Below, one piece after another: positions 35,427 through 45,876 of a stretch of 64,000 nt of DNA (positions within the stretch are counted from its first letter, which is position 1; every line of letters starts with the position of its first letter). This stretch comes from Neoconidiobolus thromboides FSU 785. Lineage: Eukaryota; Entomophthoromycota; Entomophthoromycetes; Entomophthorales; Neoconidiobolaceae. The translations under genes were made by a program, and so were the position numbers. Under the pieces are notes generated by a model. The model did no database searches, was not told the DNA's origin, and was given only the letters and a program-made list of their open reading frames with translations. Location: assembly GCA_025603075.1 (NCBI GenBank), contig MU626328.1, forward strand, positions 1-64,000, in the 5' to 3' direction.

Positions 35427-36769
35427 TAAATCCCGAAGGAAAAATTAAATCTTTGCTGTAGTTTTTAAAACTTAAAAGCGTTAATAATGTCCACTTTGTA
35501 GTTATATATGGATACTTTATAAGTGGTTGTTTAAATAGAATTTATCAATAGTAAATAGCATCCACATATCAATAACTCCGCAAATAGTTTATTGCTCAAA
35601 ATCCCATAATATGAAAAAATCCAATATTAAAGTTCAACGTTTTGTAACTCCTATATTAATTATCACTATTATTTATTATAATGCCTTACTAGCCGACTAT
35701 AAAAATTTAAACATCGAGGTATTATTTTTTCTTATAACTATAGATTCAATCTCTATGATGCTTTCAAAAATAAATGTTAGACTACAGAATGAGCCTCAAG
35801 AACTCGTATATGTTGTTAAATTTTCACTGAGATTTTAGCTATTGATATTTATTATCACAGTATTTTATTATTTTATTAACATATTTTAGTTTAGAGTGGT
35901 GGTTTCCAATATAACAGTCTCTAATTCTAAAACTTAAATTGGAATTTCAAGATTTAGACTCAAGAGCTGCTTCTCTTCTCAGAAATTGATCTTATAAACG
36001 TAAGCCTTTTAAAAATAAAAGGTGAGAGACAGAAAATTAATGAAATAAATTTTGCGTCTGCGATCACGTTTAAATAAGACATCTCTAAATTTGTGCATTT
36101 TTGCATGTCATTTGATTTAGCCTGATTTGTCGTTGTGGGAATTTGCTTAGCAGTTTCCATAAATGGATTTCACTATTAGCAACTTTTTAAGAAAGTGTTT
36201 ATTTTTATTTGTAAATAAATTTTATTATTTGTAATAATCTTTTTATGTATTTGAATTTAAATGTATTTATAATAGCCTAACTTTTTTTTGTTAAAGTAAG
36301 CTTGTTAGTTATGTTACTTTTAGCAGCAAAAGATTTTAAATGTAATTATTGTTTAGTACTATTAAAATTAAGTGACTGATAAACATCTAAAATAATAGCA
36401 AAAAGTACTCAAATGGTATTATGGTTAGCTTCATGGCCTTCTTTTTAAAATACACTTTACAGAAGTGTAGTTTAGTTTTAAAACTAGATCAAGGTTTCAA
36501 TAAATTAATGATTCAATAAAATAATTGTACCACTTGTTGGTAATAGAAACAAGAACTTTTGTAACGCCAAAGAACAGCTTAGGTTACTTTGAAACGGTAA
36601 AACAACTAGTACTATTCTATCTAATGTAATGGGATTTCAAGTATTCTACCTAAATCAATTACCCGATATAATTTATTTCTAGAAAGCATTGGCTATTATT
36701 AAGTGGCGAAATGATATAGTAACCCTTCTGTGTATTTAATATTATAAAAACATACATCTGGATTCACTA
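35427..36769. other. Intergenic region without supported genes
   Basis: Contains a hydrophobic 75-codon frame (35611-35838) and a 66-codon frame on the other strand (35960-36160). Neither shows a domain, and both sit in AT-rich DNA, so they are not called. Confidence 0.5.
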
Positions 36770-36863
36770 TTTGGGGGTGTTTCTTTTGTTTCCCCACTTT
36801 TTAAGCGCTATTTGAGCGGAAAATTTGTTAGTAAAACTCTTAAACACAAAAATACATCCCCAT
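36770..36863 (+). mobile_element. MITE copy 9
   Basis: TTTGGGGGTGTTTCTTTTG at the left, AAAATACATCCCCATTC at the right. Slightly short (about 94 bp) because of a deletion near TTCCCCAC. Confidence 0.85.
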
Positions 36864-37104
36864 TCAATGTATTTTATTCTAGAGAAGTATGACCTTCTCC
36901 CGCAGTTTTGGTAGCTTAATGTAGTTTTATGTCAATTTTGCTTTTAGCTTGATCCTAATAAAATTTATTGGTTCTTTTATATTGCAGCAAACTAATTGCA
37001 TTTATTTACCTAACAGCATATTTGGATTGTAGCTACAAAAATACAACCATAAATATGTAGGAAAAAGAATTAACTCTTTACTCTTTTTTATTGAACTTCT
37101 TTAA

Positions 37105-38380
37105 ATGCCATTGAAATTCGATCAGTTACCAGATGTCGTATTGATTGAAATATTCAAGTCAGTAAACCCAGCTGAGCTATTTAATTTTCGTTTACTAGAT
37201 AAATATTTGTCTGAAATAGCCAACCATGTTATTAAATTTAATTTAGTACATTCAGTTTATAACCAATATGAATTTTCAGAATACTCTTATTATCAAGAAG
37301 AGTACATTAAAAGAAATGGACCATTTATGAAGTATGTAAGTGTGACAGATCTTACTATTGGAAATTTAAGTTATTGCCCAAACTTGGTATCTATAGAGTA
37401 TGCCAATTTGCTTAGTAATAGGAGTAATAATACCAATAGTATTAATAATAATAATAATAATAATAAGCCAAATATCGAATTACTAAAATTAAAGAAAATA
37501 AGTACACAATCTCCTAACTGCATAGAGTCACTAAATATATTCAGCAAGTATTTAAACCAAATCGAAGTAGTTCATATAATCACTAGTAGGATGGTTATAA
37601 AGATGTAATTAAGTGTTTTGACCCAGCTAAACTAAGATCTTGTACTTTATTCTCTAATGAATTTTTAAACATTGACGGGCTAAACTTAATTAAGACAAAC
37701 CTCACTAACTTAAGAAAATTATATTTAAGAGCTGGAGAAATTGTTACTGCTCCAGCTAGATTTGATTGTAATCTAAATTTCAATCCTAGTTTAAACTTTA
37801 AAATTGTAGGGGATTTAAGCCTTTTTAATATTAGTTATCTTGGAGATTTAAAAAGATTGAAAAGTATTATAGTAATTGATTATACCGGAAGCATTTACAT
37901 TATGGATAACGATAATCTCAGACTGTTTGAAGGCTCTAATATTATCACTTTAGGCCATTTTAATTTAGGTTGCCCAATTGATAATGACTTTATGAAGCTA
38001 GCAGCTTTGAAGGAAATATATATTAAATTAGTATCAGTACGATTATTAAGAATGATCTTGTTAAAAGATATTTACGAAATCGAGTTCGATGTACCATACG
38101 AATCTATCGAAACATATAGCTCATACATTAGTAGTTATTCAATTAATGTAAACATATAAGACAAATTAAGATGAAAGAATTCAATGGTTCTTTTGAGGCA
38201 TTTATTTACTTTCTGTCTCTTTTCCCAAACCTTAAGGTAGTTAAACTTACTTCTTGTTTGTTTACAAGCATGAATAATCAATTTGATTACGAGCTTACTA
38301 CTTTATTACTTATTATTGCTCCCATTGATCCTAATGAATTGAGTGATAACCCAATGATAGATTGGTTTTTCTCAAAGTAG
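37105..38380 (+). pseudogene. F-box (LRR-type) protein gene with two frameshifts
   Basis: The N-terminal F-box is clear: LPDVVLIEIFKSVNPAELFN then FRLLDKYLSEI. The first frame (37105-37608) stops after VIKM. The continuation DVIKCFDPAKLRSC is open in another frame from about 37602 to 38159 and contains leucine-rich stretches (NLTNLRKLYLRAGE). A third frame from about 38160 carries MKEFNGSFEAFIYFLSLFPN to 38380. Neither shift looks like an intron: the first has no room and the second would be only 23 bp, against 43 bp or more elsewhere. Either it is a recently disabled gene or there are two sequencing indels. An AAT microsatellite encodes an Asn run near 37445. Single-exon otherwise. Confidence 0.7.
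37443..37467 (+). repeat. AAT trinucleotide microsatellite
   Basis: About eight AAT units encoding an Asn run in the F-box gene. Confidence 0.85.
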
Positions 38381-39826
38381 ATTAACAGCTCCTTTGCCAT
38401 TTTGTGATTTTTATTACGAATAAAATTTATTGTCATTACTATTTGATTTATTAAATCCTAAATACCAAAATAAAGATCAAATAAAATTACTAAATCAAAA
38501 ATACAACTCCAAATGTTAAAAAAGATAGTTTATAAAAGTAAATGTCCTTTATTAAATTTAGCCTTAGCAAAGATGAGATATATATGCACAGTTTCAAGAG
38601 GGAAATTTTTACTTTGTTGAAATACGACCTTAATTGATGAAGAATGCTAAACATTATAAATAAAGATTTAAACTCGAAAGAGATTGGCCAAACTATTTAA
38701 CAAGTATCACCATGAAGGGTCCCAGGAATAACTTTTCTATGTTTTAGGCCACTAAATACATAACTTTTTATATATTAAAACTCATGAGGATAATTACTTA
38801 AAAACACACATATAAAATAGTACATATAATTAGAAATTAGAACAATGTTTCTGATTTTAGGTACTTGCCTTACGTTACCTAGTAAAGATCTTAAATTATT
38901 TTCATCGCATTTATCTTGGGGCTTTAAGGTTTATTTACTATTTCTGTCAAGAATATAGTAAAAAGCCTTAGATTCAGTAAAAGTTTGTCATTGGATTGAC
39001 TAGAACCTCTTGAATTGTACAAAATGTAATAATATCCTCCTTTAATTTCAATAGGTGATAGATAATATTCCATGAAACATTAACCCATCTTATTAGATCT
39101 ATGAATTGGACCCTCAAACTTATGATGATTGAATACCCCTATGATATTTATTTATATGATTATGTCTTAAGTTTAAATCTAGTTTTTATCATGACATCTG
39201 ATATACCCTTAATTCAAAAGTTGCTTGTTAATTTACATCTTTACCTTAAGCTGTGTTCACTGATAATTACATATTAGTTACAATTATAAAGCGGCTATTA
39301 AATACTTGTTCTGTAGTTTTGTCTAGTGCCAGCTCAATCATGTTAACAACAGTCAATAACCAATTTATAAGCAACCGTATTAGCTCTATAAAAGTAGCTG
39401 GACAGCTATGATTTGAAAGACAAGACAATAAATGAAACAGTTCCACATATAATAAACAAGTGTACCAACAATCTATCTTTATATGTAGGTACATTAATAT
39501 TTATATTGTTTTGACTAAAAGCTTTGAGCTTTTGAAAATTATTTTTAATATTTAAGATAGATACATTACAAGGTAAAACAAGACTTGAATAATGAAACTA
39601 TTTACTAATACACTTTTTTCATACAACAAAGTACTATAACGGCCAAAATGTAAATAGTTGAACAAAAACATAAAAGGTTGAAAATTTCACAAAATCCATA
39701 AACTTCAATTACCCTCAATTTGATTTAAACAGGTACTGAAAAGATCAAATACCTAAGTTGAATTATTGTTTGTTAAGTTTATTATCAATTTATTTAACTT
39801 TGGCAGTTAAATCCCAAACTATACTA
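38381..39826. other. Gene-free AT-rich region
   Basis: No coding frame or repeat family member supported in about 1.45 kb. Distant relics of the F-box gene upstream may be hidden here but could not be shown by eye. Confidence 0.45.
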
Positions 39827-39927
39827 CGTGAGGATTTTTTTGATTTCATCACCTTTTCCATTTTTCAAGCGGTTTGAGTAGAACGATTGTTAGTAAAATT
39901 CTTAAACAAAAAAATACATCTCCATAT
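39827..39927 (+). mobile_element. MITE copy 10
   Basis: CGTGAGGATTTTTTTGATTTC at the left is diverged. The interior TTTTCCATTTTTCAAGCGG and the right end AAAAATACATCTCCATAT are good. Confidence 0.8.
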
Positions 39928-40807
39928 TGACTATAATCACTACCATAATATAGCTTAATGACGTGATACTTAGGCAGCAAGTCAAATAGTTCAAATTATC
40001 TTTGTTCATTTAAATGCTTGATTAACAATCCATTTTCTTTAATAAATATTTGCTGGTAATTTTGATATTTGTTAGATCGATCGATGTATTTGCCAAACAT
40101 ACTAAAGTCAATCTGATGATAAATTGAAAACGTTAGATTGTACTTAATACATTATCTACAATCTTGAATAAGTACTTATTTATAAAACGAAATCCAAACA
40201 GTTCTTTTGGATCTACAAATTTAAATATTTCCTCTAGTAAAATCTCCTGTAAGTAATCAAATTTTAATTTCATCTTTATAAAAGGTATCAAGAAGCGAAT
40301 ATTCTACTAAATTCAAAATTTAAAATTGATTGTTATAAATTGCATTCTATCCAGTTTATCCTTAGAACAGCAAGGATTTTAAAACAACCAATGAAACATA
40401 AGATTATTAAGGTTGTAAAAAAATCAAAAATCAAAATTTTACTTTTAAATCCTTCTGATAAGCATCTTTATTTTTATTTTTACTAAAATAAAACATTTGA
40501 TGTTGTAAGCTTTTCAAGACATTAAAAGGATATAACGTTTAATTTAATACAAAATTAACAGTCAGTCAAAAGAAAAAGCGATAAAATGCTAACAAAATCT
40601 AAAACAAATTTTTACTAGTGTTAAAAAAGCAAATTGAATCAAAACCAATCTAAATTATTTTCAGTCTACCCTATCACTATATGAATTTATTCAAAACCAT
40701 CATGCTTATTACATAGTTTTTCTTTTGAATCATAGTTAAGATTTGATGAGTAACTTATTCGGGTATAAAGTTCAAATTTAATAATTTTCACATAGTATCC
40801 AAATTCG
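39928..40807. other. Gene-free region upstream of the S41 pseudogene
   Basis: No coding frame supported. Sequence upstream of MITE copy 11 was inspected for a signal-peptide codon run belonging to the pseudogene; none was recognised. Confidence 0.45.
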
Positions 40808-40914
40808 ATATGGGGATGTATTTTTTTGTTTAATAATTCTACTAACAATTTTCCCGCCCAAATAGTGCTTAAAAAATGGAAAGAGTGATGAAAACAAAAA
40901 AACATCCCTCATAT
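40808..40914 (-). mobile_element. MITE copy 11, abutting the S41 pseudogene
   Basis: ATATGGGGATGTATTTTTTTG at the left, AACATCCCTCATAT at the right. The pseudogene's readable homology begins about 10 bp to the right, at the point that corresponds to the signal-peptide cleavage region of the intact paralogue. Confidence 0.88.
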
Positions 40915-40924
40915 TTTTTGGTCA

Positions 40925-42735
40925 ACTTAATATCAAAAATATAGATTCATTTACCAAAGTAGTAAATAAACCAGTGGTTGGCTATAAACATGTGCTTGCC
41001 TGTTTTATTAACTTTAAGTTAGATGACAATGTATACAATGGCACTTCAGATACTTTAAGAAAGATCCTTCCCTTTCACGTCTTTATTAATATTGCCAAAA
41101 AATCTCCAAATCCAAAAGTATCCACCTATGTTAACACCAAAGTTGAATTGAACAAAGTATTAGCTAGAAAAAGTAACTCTGAATATGAGTTTTATGCTTC
41201 TATAGCTAAAAATTTTAACATCTTAGCAGATGGCTATACTAGACACGAAGTATATTGTTTTTATATTCATACCTTTAGACAGCCATTTCCTTTATATTCT
41301 AAAGAAGCCAAATGGAACATATTAAAGCCAAAATACTTGAAAATCTAAAACGCTCCTAAATTCTTATTAATGCTCGGAAAATTTTTGGGATTAATATGTT
41401 AAGCTATATTGATGCTGAATCCTTAGCTATTAATGATAAACAACCTTTAGAGTATGTTTGTATGCTAAGAGATATTAGCTCTCAAGTAAATTATGCCTTA
41501 ACATGTCTTATTTAAAGTAATAATAAGCAGAGCATCATATACGGTCCTTTTGCTCCTATCATAATTCCTCTAATAAGGGAAATATTGACTTTTATAATTC
41601 GACCCAATGATGAGGAAAAGTGGATTATTGTGTTTTATATTGCTACCTTAGATGTACCTCTCCCATTTAATAGTTCTGAGTCTTTTTGTAGAAACGACTA
41701 TGTTGTACCTGTACCTATTTATAAACAAAGTAAAAATGATAATCAACCTCAGTTATTGGAAGTATCAGAAGTTAGGAAAATTACAATTGATATCCGAACT
41801 AAAACACCTAGTTCGAGATCAAATGATCCGCTTTTAACCCTAGCGGTTAATGGCACTTATATTGAAAATTTTATTCTACCATATAACATAAGTGCTCTAC
41901 ATATTTTTGTCTTTTTAACTTCAGAAAAACCTAAATAGTTTGATGAAATTTATAAAGGATTTGGAATCTTGAGAAATCAAAAAGTAAAAAGATAAATCTT
42001 AGATTTAAACAGTAATTGTGGTGGCGTCATTTTCTGAGGATGTAATGTGTTAACTACCTTTTTACAAGTCTCACCATTAAATCCTTTAATACTGATATGC
42101 ACCATTCTCTATTACTTACGAAACTTACTAGATACAAAGACTCCAATTTTTTCCCAAGACACTACAAGCAGCTTGGCGGCAAATCGTTCTTATCAGAAGA
42201 TGTCTTTACTAAAACTAAGATTTACTACTATACCCTTAATAGAAATAGCCGACATGACCCTTAATTACAAGGCAAATAGGACGAAGATATCTTAGAATAT
42301 TTGTTAGTTGACGAAAAACAATCATTCAGAACTGAAAAAATTGCTCTGGTTTCTAATTATATTCATCACTTAACTCGTGATTTATTAAATAATGGCTTTC
42401 AAGGATTTCATAATATAAGATTTATATATTCGATGGTCTTAAACACAAACAAGTTACTGTTACATCCACTACTAGTAGGGCTCTAAGCTCTCTTATCGAT
42501 TTCCTTGTAAATTTAAAGCTTTTTGGATTAGATAAAGACCCAGCTCCTCCACAGCCACTCCTAGTTAAAGATGATGTTTATTTCACCATCAGGAAACCTT
42601 ACTCAAGTAAATTCAAGGAATTTCGCCCCTTAGAGTTCACTTGGAACCTAGCTAAGTATCATAAATAGTATGCTTCTAGAACCGCTTTTAATCCTTATGA
42701 GATTTGAAAACAAGTTGCTGAAGATTTTCATTAGT
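40925..42735 (+). pseudogene. Dead paralogue of the S41 peptidase at 12008
   Basis: Colinear with the intact gene over nearly its whole mature length but broken by multiple stops and frame changes. Matching segments in order are VVGYKHVLAC, FINIAKKSPNPKV, FNILADGYTRHE, HTFRQPFPLYSKEAKW, PSSRSNDPLLTLAVNGTYIE, LVSNYIHHLTRDLLNNGFQG and FRPLEFTWNLAKYHK. Both catalytic regions have decayed: DGHT has become DGYT (His to Tyr), and the segment that aligns with SICYSTC reads YIHHLTR with the Ser lost. The signal peptide is absent; a MITE sits at that position. Identity remains easily readable by eye, so the duplication is moderately old. Confidence 0.88.
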
Positions 42736-43932
42736 AACACATTTACGTCATTAATAAAAATTATAATATATTTAATCTTATTACTAGTTTTACATAATTT
42801 TGATATCTTAGGTATTACAATTGATTTCATTTGAAGCAACTATTACTTTAATTGTCTGATATTTCTATTTTTATATCGTAAAAAAAGTTAACCAGTATTG
42901 TAAAATATTTAATAAAGATTAATTATAAATTTAATTTAACGTAAAAATTAATATGGGTGGTTGTATTTGATACTATATTCATAAACTAACATGTTTATTT
43001 TATGCTTTTATGCTTTAATGCTAATATTATTTACTAAATGATGCTTTTGTCTGCTTAATTAGCAATACTTTTAGAAAATTATTTTGGCACAAGGTTATCA
43101 CTTTCCATAATACTAACTTAAATGTTTAATACGTTAACACTTAATACATTAACACTTAATATATATCATTTAGTGTATTATCGCTTAATAGCTTGTTGTT
43201 TTATATCAGCCTTAAATAGTAATAAAAAATAAGGATATTTAAGAAGTTAAGGTTTAATAAAAAAGTAAATATAATAAGGATGGGTACTAATAATAGGGAT
43301 ATAGGAGGGTAGAAATTATTTCGAGACGTAGATTTGACAAAAATTAAACAAGCTTAATACTTGTTTGCCTACTATTTAATAATTTTTATTTATTTTTGCC
43401 CACCAGTTTTAACTTGATCAGATTTTTCACTGCTCTTTTTTTTATACACCCTCAGCCATTATCTGCTATTATATTAATTTATAATTATAAATTTAAGGAT
43501 ATGATACGTAAGGGGCGCTGAAATAAAAATACAATAAAAGGGGTAAAAATAAGTCAAGATAATATTAAAAGCAATAAATAATTGGTATTAAAATTTCGAT
43601 TGTATGAAATGAAAGTTTCAAAGAAAAATATAATATACGGATTTTATCGTATATAGTTCATTTTAATATCAGCTTATTATCAATATTTTCGTATATCGAG
43701 ACTTTAATAGCATCTTTTAAGATTAAATTAAAAAATGTAAATCAAAATTTTAATTAAAATGGAGAAAAGTGTATGATACAGAAAAGCTAAAACAAAATAA
43801 AAAGATTAAGGGGTAAACGTTAAAAAATGTGCAAACAACAAAAGCTATATTAAGCACTATATCAAACAGGGTTAAATAAGAGGATATAAAAAGCCAAACT
43901 TTCCCTCAAATTCTCTTTCAAATTAAATTAAA
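42736..43932. other. Intergenic region upstream of the paraoxonase-like gene
   Basis: Contains a short tandem repeat near 43125-43165 (AATACxTTAACACTT twice) and a TATA box at 43885. No ORF supported. Confidence 0.5.
43885..43891 (+). promoter_or_regulatory. TATA box of paraoxonase-like gene
   Basis: TATAAAA in GAGGATATAAAAAGCC, 48 bp before the start codon at 43933. Confidence 0.5.
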
Positions 43933-45183
43933 ATGGGTTTAAAATTCAATATTGCGTCTACTTTCTTAGCAATCATCGCTTATTTTTTGTTTGATGTTGT
44001 AAGAATTATATACAGAGAATCTTTATTTAAAGGTTATAATCAATCAGAATTCGATAACTGTGATAGAGTTAAAGGTATAAACTTAATATTTGGATAATAT
44101 ATCATATTGAAGTTAATTAATTTTATAGAAATAAAGGGCTGTGCCGATATTACTGTTCATGGGGCATCAGGGTTTGCTTTTGTGGGTTGTCCTGAGGATT
44201 ATTATTACTATAAAAATTTTATTAGCTTTTTGTACAATCCAAGAGATAAAATAGTATTAGGAAAGCGTAGTTTTATTTATGCGTATGACTTGAAAAATAA
44301 AGAAGCAAAGAAATTACAATTAAAAAGTTTCCCAGAAAATGTAGACTTTTTTACTCATGGCTCTGATGTTATTACTGATCCTAAAGACAAAAATAAGATT
44401 CACTTTTTAACTGTTAACCATAGAGAAGGTGGAAAAGACACTGTTGAGCACTTTGTTCATAAAATTGGTGAGCTCACTTTATTATATTTATTATATTTTA
44501 TTTATAGTTGTATTTAAGGTACTGATTCTATTACTTGGATTGAGTCTTTTGAAGACGACAAATTAAAGTTAGTATCAAATATTGCAGCTGTAACTCCTAC
44601 CTCCTTTTATTACACTCAAGATTTATCCCATGTCAACGGTCTAATGAATTATATGGAATCATTAGGGCTAATTGAAGGTGGTAAAATCATGTTTAAAGAT
44701 GAAGCCAACAATTATAGTGAAATTCAAAATGGTTTCAAGTTAACAAATGGAATTGCATTATCTCCTAATAAAAAGAATCTCTATTTAGCTGAATCCTTTA
44801 GAGGAAAGATTCATATATTTGATAGAAATCCAAAAACAAATAAGTTGTCTAAAAAGGATAGTGTAGTCGTTAACTTTAGTCCAATCGGATTGAAGTCTGA
44901 TCCTTTAACTGGTCAAGTCTATATCGCCGGAATCCCTATCGATTTGTCTATCATTGATTCTTGGGGCTCATTTGGTGATTACAGATCAAAGTTAACAAAG
45001 TCAATCGTTGCTAAATTAAGTAACGCTACAAGCTCAGGTGATAAATATAAAGTTGATACTGTTATCATTGATGATGGTGGTAATTTATCTTCAACTACCT
45101 CTGCTGCCTCTGATGGCACAACTGGTTCCTTATTAATGACTGGTATCTTCAACTACAAAGGTTTATTGAACTGCCGCGTCTAA
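43933..45183 (+). CDS. Paraoxonase/arylesterase-like beta-propeller protein
   Basis: Membrane-anchored or secreted protein of the serum paraoxonase (PON)/arylesterase-like family; the family hydrolyses lactones and esters using bound calcium. Three exons: 43933-44074, 44129-44467, 44519-45183, giving 381 aa. An N-terminal hydrophobic segment (ASTFLAIIAYFLFDVV) acts as signal anchor. Family landmarks are GCADITVHGASGFAFVGC, SFPENVDFFTHGSDVI then PKDKNKIHFLTVNH, FYYTQDLSH, and LTNGIALSPNKKNLYLAES in the propeller core. In place of the PON D-H-G motif this protein has THGSDV. Activity is not proven. The first splice adds the start codon and anchor; without it the reading frame has no hydrophobic N-terminus. 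Alternative: an SMP-30-like lactonase. Confidence 0.85.
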
Positions 45184-45292
45184 GATTTTACATATCATAC
45201 TATCTATATGAATAAAATACAATTACTTTAAATTTTTTGTTTCTTAGAATACATGCTTAGGGAAATATTTATAAAAGCGCTGTTTAATACAT

Positions 45293-45355
45293 AAATGGAT
45301 TCTTCGTTTCAGCATTTAACCATTTTTGTCTAATATAAAATTCAGAACAATGACA
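45293..45355 (+). mobile_element. Worn partial MITE copy 12
   Basis: GTTTCAGCATTTAACCATTT and the following bases match the left half of the family and the neighbouring copy at 45402. The right half is not recognisable. Confidence 0.45.
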
Positions 45356-45401
45356 GCTAAATAATGAAACAAAAAGATGCAATCATGAAATATTAAGTCG
45401 G

Positions 45402-45493
45402 AATACCTTTTTTGTTTCAGCATTTTATCCATATTTTATCTAGCATAAAATTGAAAAAGATTATTAATCAAATTTCTTAAATATACCCCCACA
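45402..45493 (+). mobile_element. Worn MITE copy 13
   Basis: GGAATACCTTTTTTGTTTCA at the left corresponds to the family left end. Bases ending TTTCTTAAATATACCCCCA correspond to the right end with a short deletion. The centre keeps TTTATCCATATTTTATC. Confidence 0.55.
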
Positions 45494-45876
45494 TTGTTAA
45501 CAATAAATATATATTTTATTTTGTCATTATTGCTTTTAGAAAATAGGTGCCTGAGGTAGTGTTTATTAAGCCAATATAGCAGGTAGAATATGATTTGAGA
45601 GCGAGGTGTTAATATTAACAGAAGCGCCTAATCCAAAAAAACCTTCCATGAGAGCTTTTGTTTGTTTGGACTGATTCATTCCAAAGTAGAGGAAGAACTT
45701 ATAAACAAATATTCTATTAAAATGAAAACCTTGTAAATTTTTATCATTTTTTATTATAATATTAGAGAAGGTAGTTATAAATGAAAGAATATTGTTGATA
45801 AAATTGCTGTTTTAAATTTCCTATAGTGTATAAAATTGTTTTTTAAATATAATGACATCAGTTGTGTAGATATTTT

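Larger units (their letters stand above)
45184..45876. other. Convergent intergenic region with MITE relics
   Basis: Two worn MITE copies are annotated inside (45293 and 45402). Otherwise nothing. Confidence 0.5.

Noticed and set aside
35611-35838. 75-codon hydrophobic ORF downstream of the zinc-finger gene
   Set aside because: No conserved motif and no promoter. Membrane-like composition is common by chance in AT-rich DNA.
35960-36160. 66-codon minus-strand ORF
   Set aside because: Short, without a domain and without supporting signals.
38160-38182. A 23-bp GT..AG interval at the second frame change of the F-box gene
   Set aside because: Less than the 43-bp minimum of every other intron inferred here, so a frameshift is more likely.
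38381-39300. Search for a second F-box relic downstream of the frameshifted gene
   Set aside because: A few loosely similar words (for example near 39110) were no better than expected by chance.
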